This document shows, piece by piece, positions 1 through 6,605 of a stretch of 12,328 nucleotides of DNA (position 1 is the first letter of the stretch; each line of letters begins with the position of its first letter). The DNA is from CBDDRG01 sp051306415 (GTDB taxonomy: Bacteria > Pseudomonadota > Gammaproteobacteria > Pseudomonadales > Porticoccaceae). The notes beneath the pieces are model-generated. The model was not told the origin of the DNA and did no database searches. It was given only the letters and a program-made list of their open reading frames with translations. Location: positions 1 through 12,328 of the forward strand of contig JBPPNE010000315.1 in the NCBI GenBank assembly GCA_051306415.1. The letters are read 5' to 3'. Position numbers and translations under genes: made by a program.

Positions 1-2
1 AC

Positions 3-1145
3 GCCTCGCGCGCGGTCGGTGTCGCCAGCAAGCTGATCAGCCGGGAGCTGCGTCCCGCCTTCGTCGCCGACATCAAAACCGAGTACGAGAACGTCCGCGA
101 GCGCATGGCCAACCGCAAGCCCACCGGCGAGATTCTGCCGTATGTCGAGGCCGTGGCCGCCGGCTACCGCTGCGACTGGTCGAGTTACACACCACCGAAA
201 CCCAGCTTCACCGGCGTCAAGGTGTTTGACGACTACCCCATCGATGCGCTGGTGGAGTACATCGACTGGACGCCCTTTTTCATCACCTGGGACCTGGCGG
301 GTAAATACCCGCGCATTCTCGATGACGCCGTCGTTGGCGAGGCGGCACGCAGCCTGTTCGCCGATGCCCAGGCCATGCTCAAGGATCTCATCGACAACCA
401 CCGCCTGACCGCGCGCGGGGTGATCGGGCTGTGGCCAGCCAACCGCATCGACGGCGATGACATCGAGGTCTATGGGGACGACAGTCGCAGCGAGGTCATC
501 GCCGTACTCCACCACCTGCGCCAACAGACCCGCAAGCTCGGCGCCAGTGAAACCCTGCACTCGCTGGCGGACTTCATCGCACCCAAGGATAGCGGCGTTG
601 CCGACTATATCGGCGCCTTCGCAGTGACCACCGGCATCGGCGCCGATGAACTGGCGCAGGCCTATGAGAAAAAAGGCGACGACTACAACTCGATCATGGT
701 CAAAGCGCTCGCCGATCGTCTCGCGGAAGCCTTTGCCGAACACCTGCATCGGCGGGTGCGCACCGAGTTCTGGGGTTATGTGCCGGAGGAACACCTCAGT
801 AACGAGGCACTGATCGGGGAAAAATACCGCGGCATTCGCCCCGCACCGGGGTATCCCGCCTGCCCGGATCACAGTGAGAAAACCACGCTGTTTGCACTCC
901 TCGACGCCGAGCGTAACGCCGGCATCCAGCTCACCGAGAGCTTTGCGATGTGGCCGGCCGCCGCCGTCAGTGGCTGGTATTTCAGCCATCCGGACGCCCG
1001 CTATTTCAATGTCGGTAAAGTGCAGCGCGACCAGGTTGAAAGCCTGGCCAAACGCAAGGGGGCAGCGATCTCGCAGATAGAGCGGGACCTCAGCCCGGTT
1101 CTCGACTATATCCCGCAAGAACCTACAGGCAAGGACAATGGCTGA
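3..1145 (+). CDS. metH: Cobalamin-dependent methionine synthase, C-terminal part (5' end outside window)
   Basis: MetH transfers a methyl group from methyl-tetrahydrofolate via cobalamin to homocysteine in the cytosol, the last step of methionine synthesis. About 380 codons are present, open from the left edge in frame 3. They begin in the tail of the B12-binding region (ASRAVGVASKLIS) and cover the whole AdoMet-binding reactivation domain. Family signatures visible include YIDWTPFF and LAGKYPRIL (nt about 265-320), ADYIGAFAVT (about 600), IMVKALADRLAEAFAEHLH (about 690-750), RPAPGYPACPDH (about 838-875, the AdoMet-contacting RxxxGY) and ESFAMWPAAAVSGWYFSHPD (about 940-1000). An internal ATG at 105 is not the real start because the family similarity continues to the window edge. 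The stop overlaps the start of the next gene by 8 nt, implying co-transcription. No defect is seen in the visible part. Confidence 0.97.
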   Translation, partial: ASRAVGVASKLISRELRPAFVADIKTEYENVRERMANRKPTGEILPYVEAVAAGYRCDWSSYTPPKPSFTGVKVFDDYPIDALVEYIDWTPFFITWDLAGKYPRILDDAVVGEAARSLFADAQAMLKDLIDNHRLTARGVIGLWPANRIDGDDIEVYGDDSRSEVIAVLHHLRQQTRKLGASETLHSLADFIAPKDSGVADYIGAFAVTTGIGADELAQAYEKKGDDYNSIMVKALADRLAEAFAEHLHRRVRTEFWGYVPEEHLSNEALIGEKYRGIRPAPGYPACPDHSEKTTLFALLDAERNAGIQLTESFAMWPAAAVSGWYFSHPDARYFNVGKVQRDQVESLAKRKGAAISQIERDLSPVLDYIPQEPTGKDNG

Positions 1146-1361
1146 CCCCACACCCCTGGGCAGCAAAAGCCCGGCTTTCTGGATATCGTCAAAAGCACGC
1201 TCGCGGCGGCGATAGGCGTCCAGAGCAGCAAAAACCGCGAGCGCGATTTGACTCACGGCAACATCAAGATCTATATCGCCGCGGGGATCATCTTTACGCT
1301 GCTGTTTCTGGCCACTGTGATCGGTGTGGTACAGCTTGTTCTGAACCGCGCCGGCTCCTGA
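1138..1361 (+). pseudogene. DUF2970 family small membrane protein, one-base frameshift near its start
   Basis: DUF2970 proteins are about 70-residue membrane proteins of unknown function in beta- and gammaproteobacteria. From 1173 the third frame encodes a typical body: GFLDIVKSTLAAAIGVQSS, then a charged KNRERD stretch, then one hydrophobic helix (IAAGIIFTLLFLATVIGVV) and a stop at 1359-1361. That frame has no ATG, GTG or TTG start between the metH stop (1143) and 1173. The expected start is ATG 1138, with AAGGA a few bases upstream and the usual 8-nt overlap with metH. It is in another frame, which terminates after about 26 codons. Adding one base around 1150-1172, for example in one of the CCCC runs, would join M-A-D-P-T-P to the body. 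Either the gene is mutated or the sequence lacks a base. A classical -1 slippery heptamer is not seen. Family call is confident; functional state is not. Confidence 0.8.
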
Positions 1362-1552
1362 CCACTGGCAGCCGCCAGAAATCGTGGAAATCGCGGGTAT
1401 GCGCAAAGCCGCTCTATTAACCACTCCGCAGCCCGGCGAGGCTGAAGATCGGAGCGAAAGCCCGACACCGGGGTCACCGGTTGTGAAAATGATTGCTGCG
1501 TCGGGCTAGGATTCTTTGCTGACCAGTGCTGACCGGTGGATCTACGCGTGGC

Positions 1553-1675
1553 TCAGTGGCTGGCGACCCAGAACACCGCGCTGATGACAACGATGGCGAC
1601 GATGACCACAGCCGCGATCGCATCGGCCACTTGATCGGGTTCTGCGCTGTTGTCGATCTCGTTATTGCTGCTCAT
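1553..1675 (-). CDS. Small single-TM protein, 40 aa, unknown function
   Basis: Starting at ATG 1675 with a good Shine-Dalgarno (GGCAGGAG, 7 nt upstream), the minus strand encodes 40 residues. An acidic polar N-terminus (MSSNNEIDNSAEPDQ) is followed by a continuous hydrophobic segment (about residues 20-38, AIAAVVIVAIVVISAVFWVA) ending in SH and TGA at 1553. The pattern fits a single-pass inner-membrane micro-protein with N-terminus probably in the cytosol. A sigma70-like promoter precedes it (1718-1746). It is divergent from cysI and convergent with the metH/DUF2970 unit. It resembles no family I can name. The case for a gene rests on the SD, promoter and amphipathic layout; chance hydrophobicity from a GC-rich stretch is the alternative. 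Confidence 0.65.
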   Translation of the reverse strand: MSSNNEIDNSAEPDQVADAIAAVVIVAIVVISAVFWVASH

Positions 1676-1717
1676 TCGGGTACTCCTGCCGGGTTCCGGC
1701 GTCGTCGAAGGAGCGGC

Positions 1718-1746
1718 ATTTTAGCAATTGTTTTCCGTGCTGTCGC
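1718..1746 (-). promoter_or_regulatory. Candidate sigma70 promoter for the 40-aa membrane protein
   Basis: On the minus strand a -35-like GCGACA (1741-1746) is followed after exactly 17 bp by TAAAAT (1718-1723), a 5/6 match to the -10 consensus. Predicted transcription starts about 35 nt before ATG 1675, leaving room for the AGGAG ribosome site. Spacing is ideal but the -35 is only 4/6. Motif-based call only. Confidence 0.4.
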
Positions 1747-1790
1747 AATCACTTATGCTCAATTAGCACGCGATTATGCGCAAACGGTTT

Positions 1791-1819
1791 TTTACCCGGT
1801 GGTGGTGAAACGATATTAT
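1791..1819 (+). promoter_or_regulatory. Candidate sigma70 promoter of the cysI operon
   Basis: TTTACC (1791-1796, 4/6 to -35) and TATTAT (1814-1819, 5/6 to -10) are separated by 17 bp, placing transcription start near 1826 and giving a leader of about 58 nt before ATG 1884. The -10 element sits inside the loop of an inverted repeat (CCGGTGG 1796-1802 and CCACCGG 1823-1829), so a repressor or activator could act here. Which regulator, if any, cannot be told from sequence alone. Confidence 0.45.
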
Positions 1820-1829
1820 TCGCCACCGG
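1796..1829. repeat. 7-bp inverted repeat spanning the cysI core promoter
   Basis: CCGGTGG at 1796-1802 is perfectly complementary to CCACCGG at 1823-1829 with a 20-bp spacer that contains the -10 hexamer. The left arm starts at the end of the -35 and the right arm covers the predicted transcription start. This is the layout of an operator, though a 7-bp arm in GC-rich DNA can occur by chance. Confidence 0.35.
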
Positions 1830-1883
1830 TACCCAGCGCCTTCACCCCACGTGTTTTCCCCATTCAAGGTAACAACCAGCCGC

Positions 1884-3563
1884 ATGTACATCTATGACGC
1901 ACACGACCGCACCCTGGTGCGGGAGCGGGTCGCCCAGTTTCGCGATCAAACCAACAGGTATCTCAACGGCGAGCTGGGCGAAGACGAGTTCCGTCCGCTG
2001 CGGCTACAGAATGGGCTCTATATTCAGCGTCTCGCGCCCATGCTGCGTATCAGCGTGCCCTATGGTTTGCTGTCATCGACGCAGTTGCGCAAGCTCGCCC
2101 ACATCGCCCGCACCTATGATAAAGGCTATGCGCATTTCACTACGCGCCAGAACATTCAACTGAACTGGCCCCGGCTGGAAGAGGTTCCAGATATTCTTGC
2201 CGAGCTGGCGGACGTGGAAATGCACTGCATCCAGACCAGCGGCAACTGCATCCGCAATATCACCTCGGACGAATTCGCCGGCATCGCGAACGACGAAATC
2301 GAGGATCCGCGACCCTGGTGTGAAATCATTCGCCAATGGTCGACACTGCACCCGGAGTTCGCCTTTCTGCCACGCAAATTCAAGATCGCCGTGAGTGGGT
2401 CGGCGAGTGATCGCGCCGCCATCCAGGTTCACGATATCGGTCTGCAACTGGTCAGAGACGCCGCCGGCCAACGCGGATTTCAGGTTTTTGTCGGCGGCGG
2501 CCTCGGCCGCACCCCGGTGATCGGCGCGGCGATCAATGACTTCCTGCCGGCTGAACACCTGCTCACCTACCTCGAAGCCATTGTCCGCATCTACAACCGC
2601 TTTGGCCGCCGCGATAACAAGTACAAGGCCCGCATCAAGATTCTGGTCAAGGCCTGGACCGCGGAAGTATTTGCCGCCAGGGTGGCCGAGGAGTGGGCGC
2701 ATCTGAAGGACAGCCCGCAGACACTGACCCAGGTTGAGATTGACCGCGTCAGCGCCTATTTCACCGCGCCCGCCTATGAACTGATAAGCGCGGAACCGAT
2801 GAGCGCGGCGGCCGCGGAACAGGCGCTACGCGATGCGGCCGCGGAAAACCGGGCATTTTCGCGCTGGCTCGATCGCAACGTAAAGTCCCACAAGATTCCC
2901 GGTTACTGTGCAGTGACCCTGTCCCTGAAACCCACCGGCGTAGCGCCTGGGGATGTCACCGACCGGCAACTGGAAGCCATCGCCGAGCTCGCCGACATCT
3001 ATTCTTTCGGCGAGGCGCGCGTCACCCACCAGCAAAATGTGGTGCTTGCCGACGTCAGAAAATCCGCTCTTTTCGAACTCTGGCTGAGCGCGAAAGACCA
3101 CGGTTTCGCGACCCCCAATATCGGCACCCTCACCGATATGATCTGCTGTCCCGGCGGTGATTTCTGCTCACTGGCGAACGCCAAGTCCATTCCCATCGCC
3201 GAGGCGATTCAGCGCCGGTTCGACGACATGGACTATCTCTACGATCTCGGCGACCTCACCCTGAACATCTCCGGCTGCATGAACGCCTGCGGGCATCACC
3301 ATGTCGGCAATATCGGCATCCTCGGTGTCGACAAGAAGGGTGCCGAGTTCTACCAGATCCAGCTCGGCGGTAGCGCCGGCGTCGACGCCACTCTCGGCGA
3401 TGTCCTCGGCCCGTCCTTCTATGCCGACGAGGTGCCGGACGTCATCGAGAAGATTCTGCAGGTGTATGCCGACCACCGTCTCGACGGCGAGCTCTTCATC
3501 GAGACTTTCCGCCGTATCGGCCTGTCACCCTTCAAGGAGGGCATCTATGCCAAGGCTGCTTAG
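1884..3563 (+). CDS. cysI: Assimilatory sulfite (nitrite/sulfite family) reductase, siroheme / 4Fe-4S hemoprotein
   Basis: This enzyme performs the six-electron reduction of sulfite to sulfide in cysteine synthesis, in the cytosol, and in the Pseudomonas-type form probably takes electrons from ferredoxin. The 559-residue product has the two-fold repeated ferredoxin-like and siroheme layout. Motifs include FRPLRLQNGLYIQR near the N-terminus, HFTTRQNIQLNW around residue 90, TSGNCIRN around 118, then the cluster/siroheme ligands C422-x5-C428 and C465-x3-C469 (SGCMNACGHHHVG). ATG 1884 was chosen because the family starts at MYxYD; a longer GTG start at 1851 has no ribosome site. SD at 1884 is weak (AAGGT about 15 nt upstream). 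The gene overlaps DUF934 by 17 nt. Order and sequence match the PA1838-PA1837 pair of P. aeruginosa. A nitrite-reducing role is less likely, since no nitrate assimilation genes are nearby. Confidence 0.93.
   Translation: MYIYDAHDRTLVRERVAQFRDQTNRYLNGELGEDEFRPLRLQNGLYIQRLAPMLRISVPYGLLSSTQLRKLAHIARTYDKGYAHFTTRQNIQLNWPRLEEVPDILAELADVEMHCIQTSGNCIRNITSDEFAGIANDEIEDPRPWCEIIRQWSTLHPEFAFLPRKFKIAVSGSASDRAAIQVHDIGLQLVRDAAGQRGFQVFVGGGLGRTPVIGAAINDFLPAEHLLTYLEAIVRIYNRFGRRDNKYKARIKILVKAWTAEVFAARVAEEWAHLKDSPQTLTQVEIDRVSAYFTAPAYELISAEPMSAAAAEQALRDAAAENRAFSRWLDRNVKSHKIPGYCAVTLSLKPTGVAPGDVTDRQLEAIAELADIYSFGEARVTHQQNVVLADVRKSALFELWLSAKDHGFATPNIGTLTDMICCPGGDFCSLANAKSIPIAEAIQRRFDDMDYLYDLGDLTLNISGCMNACGHHHVGNIGILGVDKKGAEFYQIQLGGSAGVDATLGDVLGPSFYADEVPDVIEKILQVYADHRLDGELFIETFRRIGLSPFKEGIYAKAA
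3534..3540 (+). promoter_or_regulatory. Strong Shine-Dalgarno deciding the DUF934 start
   Basis: AAGGAGG lies inside the 3' end of cysI, 6 nt before ATG 3547. It fixes the downstream start although the open frame extends back to 3301, and it implies translational coupling of the overlapping pair. Confidence 0.85.
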
Positions 3564-4032
3564 GGAGACCGGTTTCGTCGACGACACCTACCAGTTGTTG
3601 CCAAAGGATTTTGCAGGCCAGTTGCCCTCGCGCCCGCTGGTTCCGCTGCGATACTGGCTCGATAACCGCGACCACCTCCGCGAATTGCCTGGGGTCGGAG
3701 TCTGGCTCGAGAGTGATGAGGAGCCTGCCGCGCTCGCCGCCGATATCGCGGTGATCGCCTGCATCGGCGTGAATTTTCCGACCTTCATGGATGGCCGCGG
3801 ATTCTCCACCGCACGACTGCTGCGGGAACGCTACGGTTTCCGCGGCGAATTGCGCGCCATTGGCCACATCATCCCGGATCAACTGTTTTTCCTGAAGCGC
3901 TGCGGCTTCGATAGCTTCCAACTGGCCGACGAACCGAGCCTGGATAGCCTTCGCGATCAGGTCAACGCCTTCAGTGTCAACTATCAGGCTGACGCTGACT
4001 CCCTACCGCTATTTCGTCGCCGACCCGCTTAA
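3547..4032 (+). CDS. DUF934 protein, sulfite-reductase operon partner
   Basis: DUF934 proteins are about 150-170 residues and in many proteobacteria are encoded directly after the ferredoxin-type sulfite/nitrite reductase; the exact biochemical role is not established, with an accessory role in sulfite reduction inferred from linkage. This copy has 161 residues with no signal peptide or membrane segment. The conserved core is residues 73-126: IGVNFPTFMDGRGFSTARLL, then RGELRAIGHIIPDQLFFLKRCGFD as separate blocks, ending in the usual C-terminal PLFRRR. The start is fixed by AAGGAGG; the frame open upstream inside cysI is a shadow. It overlaps cysI by 17 nt. The C-terminus is complete, so the extra coding-like reading after 4032 in another frame is not part of it. 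Confidence 0.92.
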   Translation: MPRLLRETGFVDDTYQLLPKDFAGQLPSRPLVPLRYWLDNRDHLRELPGVGVWLESDEEPAALAADIAVIACIGVNFPTFMDGRGFSTARLLRERYGFRGELRAIGHIIPDQLFFLKRCGFDSFQLADEPSLDSLRDQVNAFSVNYQADADSLPLFRRRPA

Positions 4033-4165
4033 CCCCCGGCCCAATCTGCCCGCCGCCCTCGCCACCCTCACCGCCGCGGACAACACCGGCTGAGGGCCAT
4101 GGCACAATGGCGATCAAGATGATGAGGCCAATCGATACAGGTCAATCGGGGCAGAGGCAACAACC

Positions 4166-5332
4166 GTGACTGATGCGGTTTTCCATTCCTTCTTCCTGAT
4201 TTTTACCGGTGCAGCGCTGATCGCGTCACTGGCGATCTATGGCCGTCAACCCATGCTCGTCGCCTATATTGCGCTGGGTGTGCTCATTGGCCCCTACGGT
4301 TTTGAACTCGTGCCGGACGTCCAGTTGATCGCCGACATCTCCCGCATCGGCATTATCTTCCTGTTGTTTTTACTCGGCCTCGACATGCAGCCGCAGGCGC
4401 TGTTCGCCGTGTTCAGAAGAGTTACCCACGTCACCTTGATCAGCTCGGTGGCGTTTGCCGCCGTCGGCTATGGCATCGGCAACCTGTTTGGCTTTAGCCC
4501 TATCGAAAACGTCATTATTGGTCTTGCGATGATGTTTTCGAGCACCATCATTGCCATCAAGCTGCTCCCCACCACGATTCTCCACCATCGCCATATCGGC
4601 GAAATGATGGTGGGTCTGCTGCTGATGCAGGATTTCATCGCCATCTTCGTGCTGCTGGTGCTGCTCGGCGGCGAAGGCGGACAAGTGGATGTGGCACGCA
4701 TTGGCCGAACTCTGGTCGCACTACCTTTGCTGGTGGCATTTTGCGCCGGGAGCGTGCGCTTCGTGTTGCTCAAGCTATTTGCGCGCTTTGATCGCATGGC
4801 CGAATACATGTTCTTGCTCGCCATCGGCTGGTGCCTGGGCGTCGCGGAGATCGCCGAGCTAGCCGGGTTATCGCGGGAGATTGGCGCCTTCCTCGCCGGT
4901 ATTAGCATTGCGACCAGCCCAATCTCGCAACACATCGCGTTGAGTCTGAAGCCGCTGCGGGATTTTTTCCTGATTCTGTTTTTCTTTTCCCTTGGCGCCA
5001 AATTCAATCTCGGGTTGCTGCCACAGATCGCGGTGGCAGCGCTGGTGCTGGGCGGCACCATGCTGGTTTTGAAGCCGGTCTTGTTCCGCATCCTGCTGCG
5101 CAGCCAGAGCGAAAAAAACCTGTTCGCCTGGGATATCGGCTTCCGCCTCGGGCAAATCAGTGAGTTCTCGCTGCTGATTGCTTACGTCGCCTTCAGTGCC
5201 GGGCTGATCGGTGAACTAGCCTCTCATCTGATCCAGGCCGCTGCGATTCTATCCTTCCTGGTCTCCAGCTATATCGTCGTGTTCAATTTCCCCAGCCCCA
5301 TCGCCATCGACGACAAACTGCGCCGGGATTGA
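4166..5332 (+). CDS. CPA2-family cation:proton antiporter (KefB/NapA-like), no regulatory domain
   Basis: A 388-residue polytopic inner-membrane protein with about 11-12 hydrophobic segments covering nearly its whole length, of the monovalent cation:proton antiporter-2 family that exchanges K+ or Na+ for H+. Family marks: early GRQPMLVAYIALGVLIGPYG (residues 26-45), FLLFLLGLDM (65-74), SSTIIAIKLL (125-134), the ion-site pair Q155-D156 in LLLMQDF, the GAFLAGI segment and GFRLGQISEFSLL in the C-terminal bundle. There is no RCK/TrkA-N or TrkA-C domain after the membrane part, unlike full-length KefB/KefC, so gating by NAD(H) or glutathione adducts is unlikely. GTG 4166 is used, with AGAGG about 10 nt upstream; the first in-frame ATG would delete the first helix. 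It ends 13 bp from the convergent sohB stop. The ion transported cannot be told. Confidence 0.88.
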   Translation: MTDAVFHSFFLIFTGAALIASLAIYGRQPMLVAYIALGVLIGPYGFELVPDVQLIADISRIGIIFLLFLLGLDMQPQALFAVFRRVTHVTLISSVAFAAVGYGIGNLFGFSPIENVIIGLAMMFSSTIIAIKLLPTTILHHRHIGEMMVGLLLMQDFIAIFVLLVLLGGEGGQVDVARIGRTLVALPLLVAFCAGSVRFVLLKLFARFDRMAEYMFLLAIGWCLGVAEIAELAGLSREIGAFLAGISIATSPISQHIALSLKPLRDFFLILFFFSLGAKFNLGLLPQIAVAALVLGGTMLVLKPVLFRILLRSQSEKNLFAWDIGFRLGQISEFSLLIAYVAFSAGLIGELASHLIQAAAILSFLVSSYIVVFNFPSPIAIDDKLRRD

Positions 5333-5345
5333 TAGGGTTGCGATA

Positions 5346-6388
5346 TCAGCCGATGTGCTTGAGGCCGGTCAGGTAGCGCAGCCAACGCATCAGCAGGTAA
5401 TCGCTCCCCTCCGCGGCGGCGATCCCGATTCGCTGCGACAGGCTCCGCTTGTGCACATAGGCTATTTCGTAAATATCCGCGGTATCGAGCTGCGACACCA
5501 GGTAGTCGTCACTGGTCTGCAAGCTATCCACCAACCCCAGCTCCTGCGCCCGCGTGCCGAACCATACTTCGCCGGTAGCAACCCCGTCGATATCGACACC
5601 GGGCCGGTGATCGACGACAAAATTCTTGAACAGACGATGGGTGTCGTCCAGCTCTTCGCGGAATTTCTCCCGGCCCTGATCGGTGTTCTCCCCCAACACC
5701 GTCAGCGTGCGCTTGTGCTTGCCAGCAGTCATTAACTCCACGTCGATAGCGTGCTTTTGAAGCAACCGGTGGATGTTGGGAATCTGCGCGACGACGCCAA
5801 TGGAGCCGATCACGGCGAACGGCGCCGCGACAATCCTGTCGGCGACACAGGCCATCATGTAGCCGCCGCTCGCCGCCACCTTGTCGACGCAAATCGTCAA
5901 CGGCAACCCCTTGCTTTTTATGCGGTCGAGCTGGCTCGCGGCAAGGCCATAGCCATGCACCATGCCACCACCGCTCTCCAGCCGCACTACCACTTCATCC
6001 TGAGCCGCGGCCTGAGCCAGGATGCGGTGATCTCCTCGCGCAACTCATCGACCGCTGAGGCACGCAAATCGCCATCGAAACCGATCACGTAAATATGCTT
6101 CCGGGCGGTCGCTGCGGGAGATTTTGTGCGCTCACGATCCGCTTCTTTTGCCGCCTTCTTTTTTGCTTTGGCGGCTTTCTTGCGTTCCGCGGGCGCCAAT
6201 ATGGCATCCGCCAGGGTATCCACCATCTCCGCGACAGCCTTATTCAGGCAGCGAACCTCAAGATGGCCCTTGGCCAATTCACGACCATGCTGAGCGAGCC
6301 GAGCCAATACACCCACCACTGCCGCGAGAGCGATGACTATGGTCACGGCCTTGGCCAGAAATAGACCGTAATGCTGCAGGAATTCCAA
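5346..6388 (-). pseudogene. sohB: SohB-type S49 inner-membrane serine peptidase, interrupted by a one-base frameshift
   Basis: SohB is an inner-membrane peptidase of the SppA (S49) family thought to act on peptides or membrane proteins. The N-terminal part (TTG 6388 to about 6023) encodes a membrane helix, a Lys/Ala-rich linker and the conserved DELREEITA. The frame then runs into a stop. The rest (CTG at 6020 to TGA at 5346) is in the next frame and starts LAQAAAQDEVVVRLES. One missing base near 6018-6023 explains the break; repaired length would be 347 residues, matching E. coli SohB (349). Catalytic residues survive: Ser about 174 in AASGGYMM and Lys about 226 in GKHKRTL, 52 apart as in B. 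subtilis SppA. TTG 6388 is preferred because E. coli-like proteins begin at LLxxYGLFLAK and GAGGG lies 7 nt upstream; an ATG at 6442 would add 18 unmatched residues. Real decay versus sequence error is unresolved. Confidence 0.88.
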
Positions 6389-6410
6389 AGTGAGGCCCTC
6401 GCGGAAATGC

Positions 6411-6416
6411 GTTATA
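6411..6416 (-). promoter_or_regulatory. Possible -10 element upstream of sohB
   Basis: The minus strand reads TATAAC (5/6 to TATAAT) 22 nt before the TTG start, giving a leader of about 15 nt that still contains the GAGGG ribosome site. No good -35 lies at 16-18 bp; the nearest is TTGCCT at 20 bp. Weak call. Confidence 0.25.
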
Positions 6417-6605
6417 AAGTGGCGTGACCTTGGCCCAGGCAAGCTGCGTGCACGCTACACGGCAGAAGCCAAAACTCCACGGGCGACGGTGGCGGTAACC
6501 GAACTGATAGTGGCCTGCCCAACGATCTCGCGCGCACTCCGCGGAGATCACGGCCCCCGGAGGTCTAGAGATTTGCCACCCACTGTTGCTGCGCGAATCG
6601 GCTTG

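Noticed and set aside
1365..1378. CTGGC/GCCAG hairpin after the DUF2970 stop as a terminator
   Set aside because: Only a 5-bp stem and no T-run follows.
1526..1897. 123-codon + strand frame covering the gap before cysI
   Set aside because: It runs across both divergent promoters and the 40-aa membrane protein, and its sequence looks non-biological (Asp/Arg-rich then random).
2073..2702. Long minus-strand open frame (209 codons) inside cysI
   Set aside because: It lies fully antisense to a strongly conserved gene, has no family resemblance, and is the usual by-product of GC-rich codon bias.
4000..4092. Coding-like continuation after the DUF934 stop in another frame (YRYFVADPLNPRPN...)
   Set aside because: DUF934 already ends in its usual LFRRR tail, so no frameshift is needed; the extra reading is probably chance.
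4468..5091. 207-codon minus-strand frame inside the antiporter gene
   Set aside because: Composition is that of the complement of hydrophobic codons (Arg/Ser/Lys-rich); no independent support.
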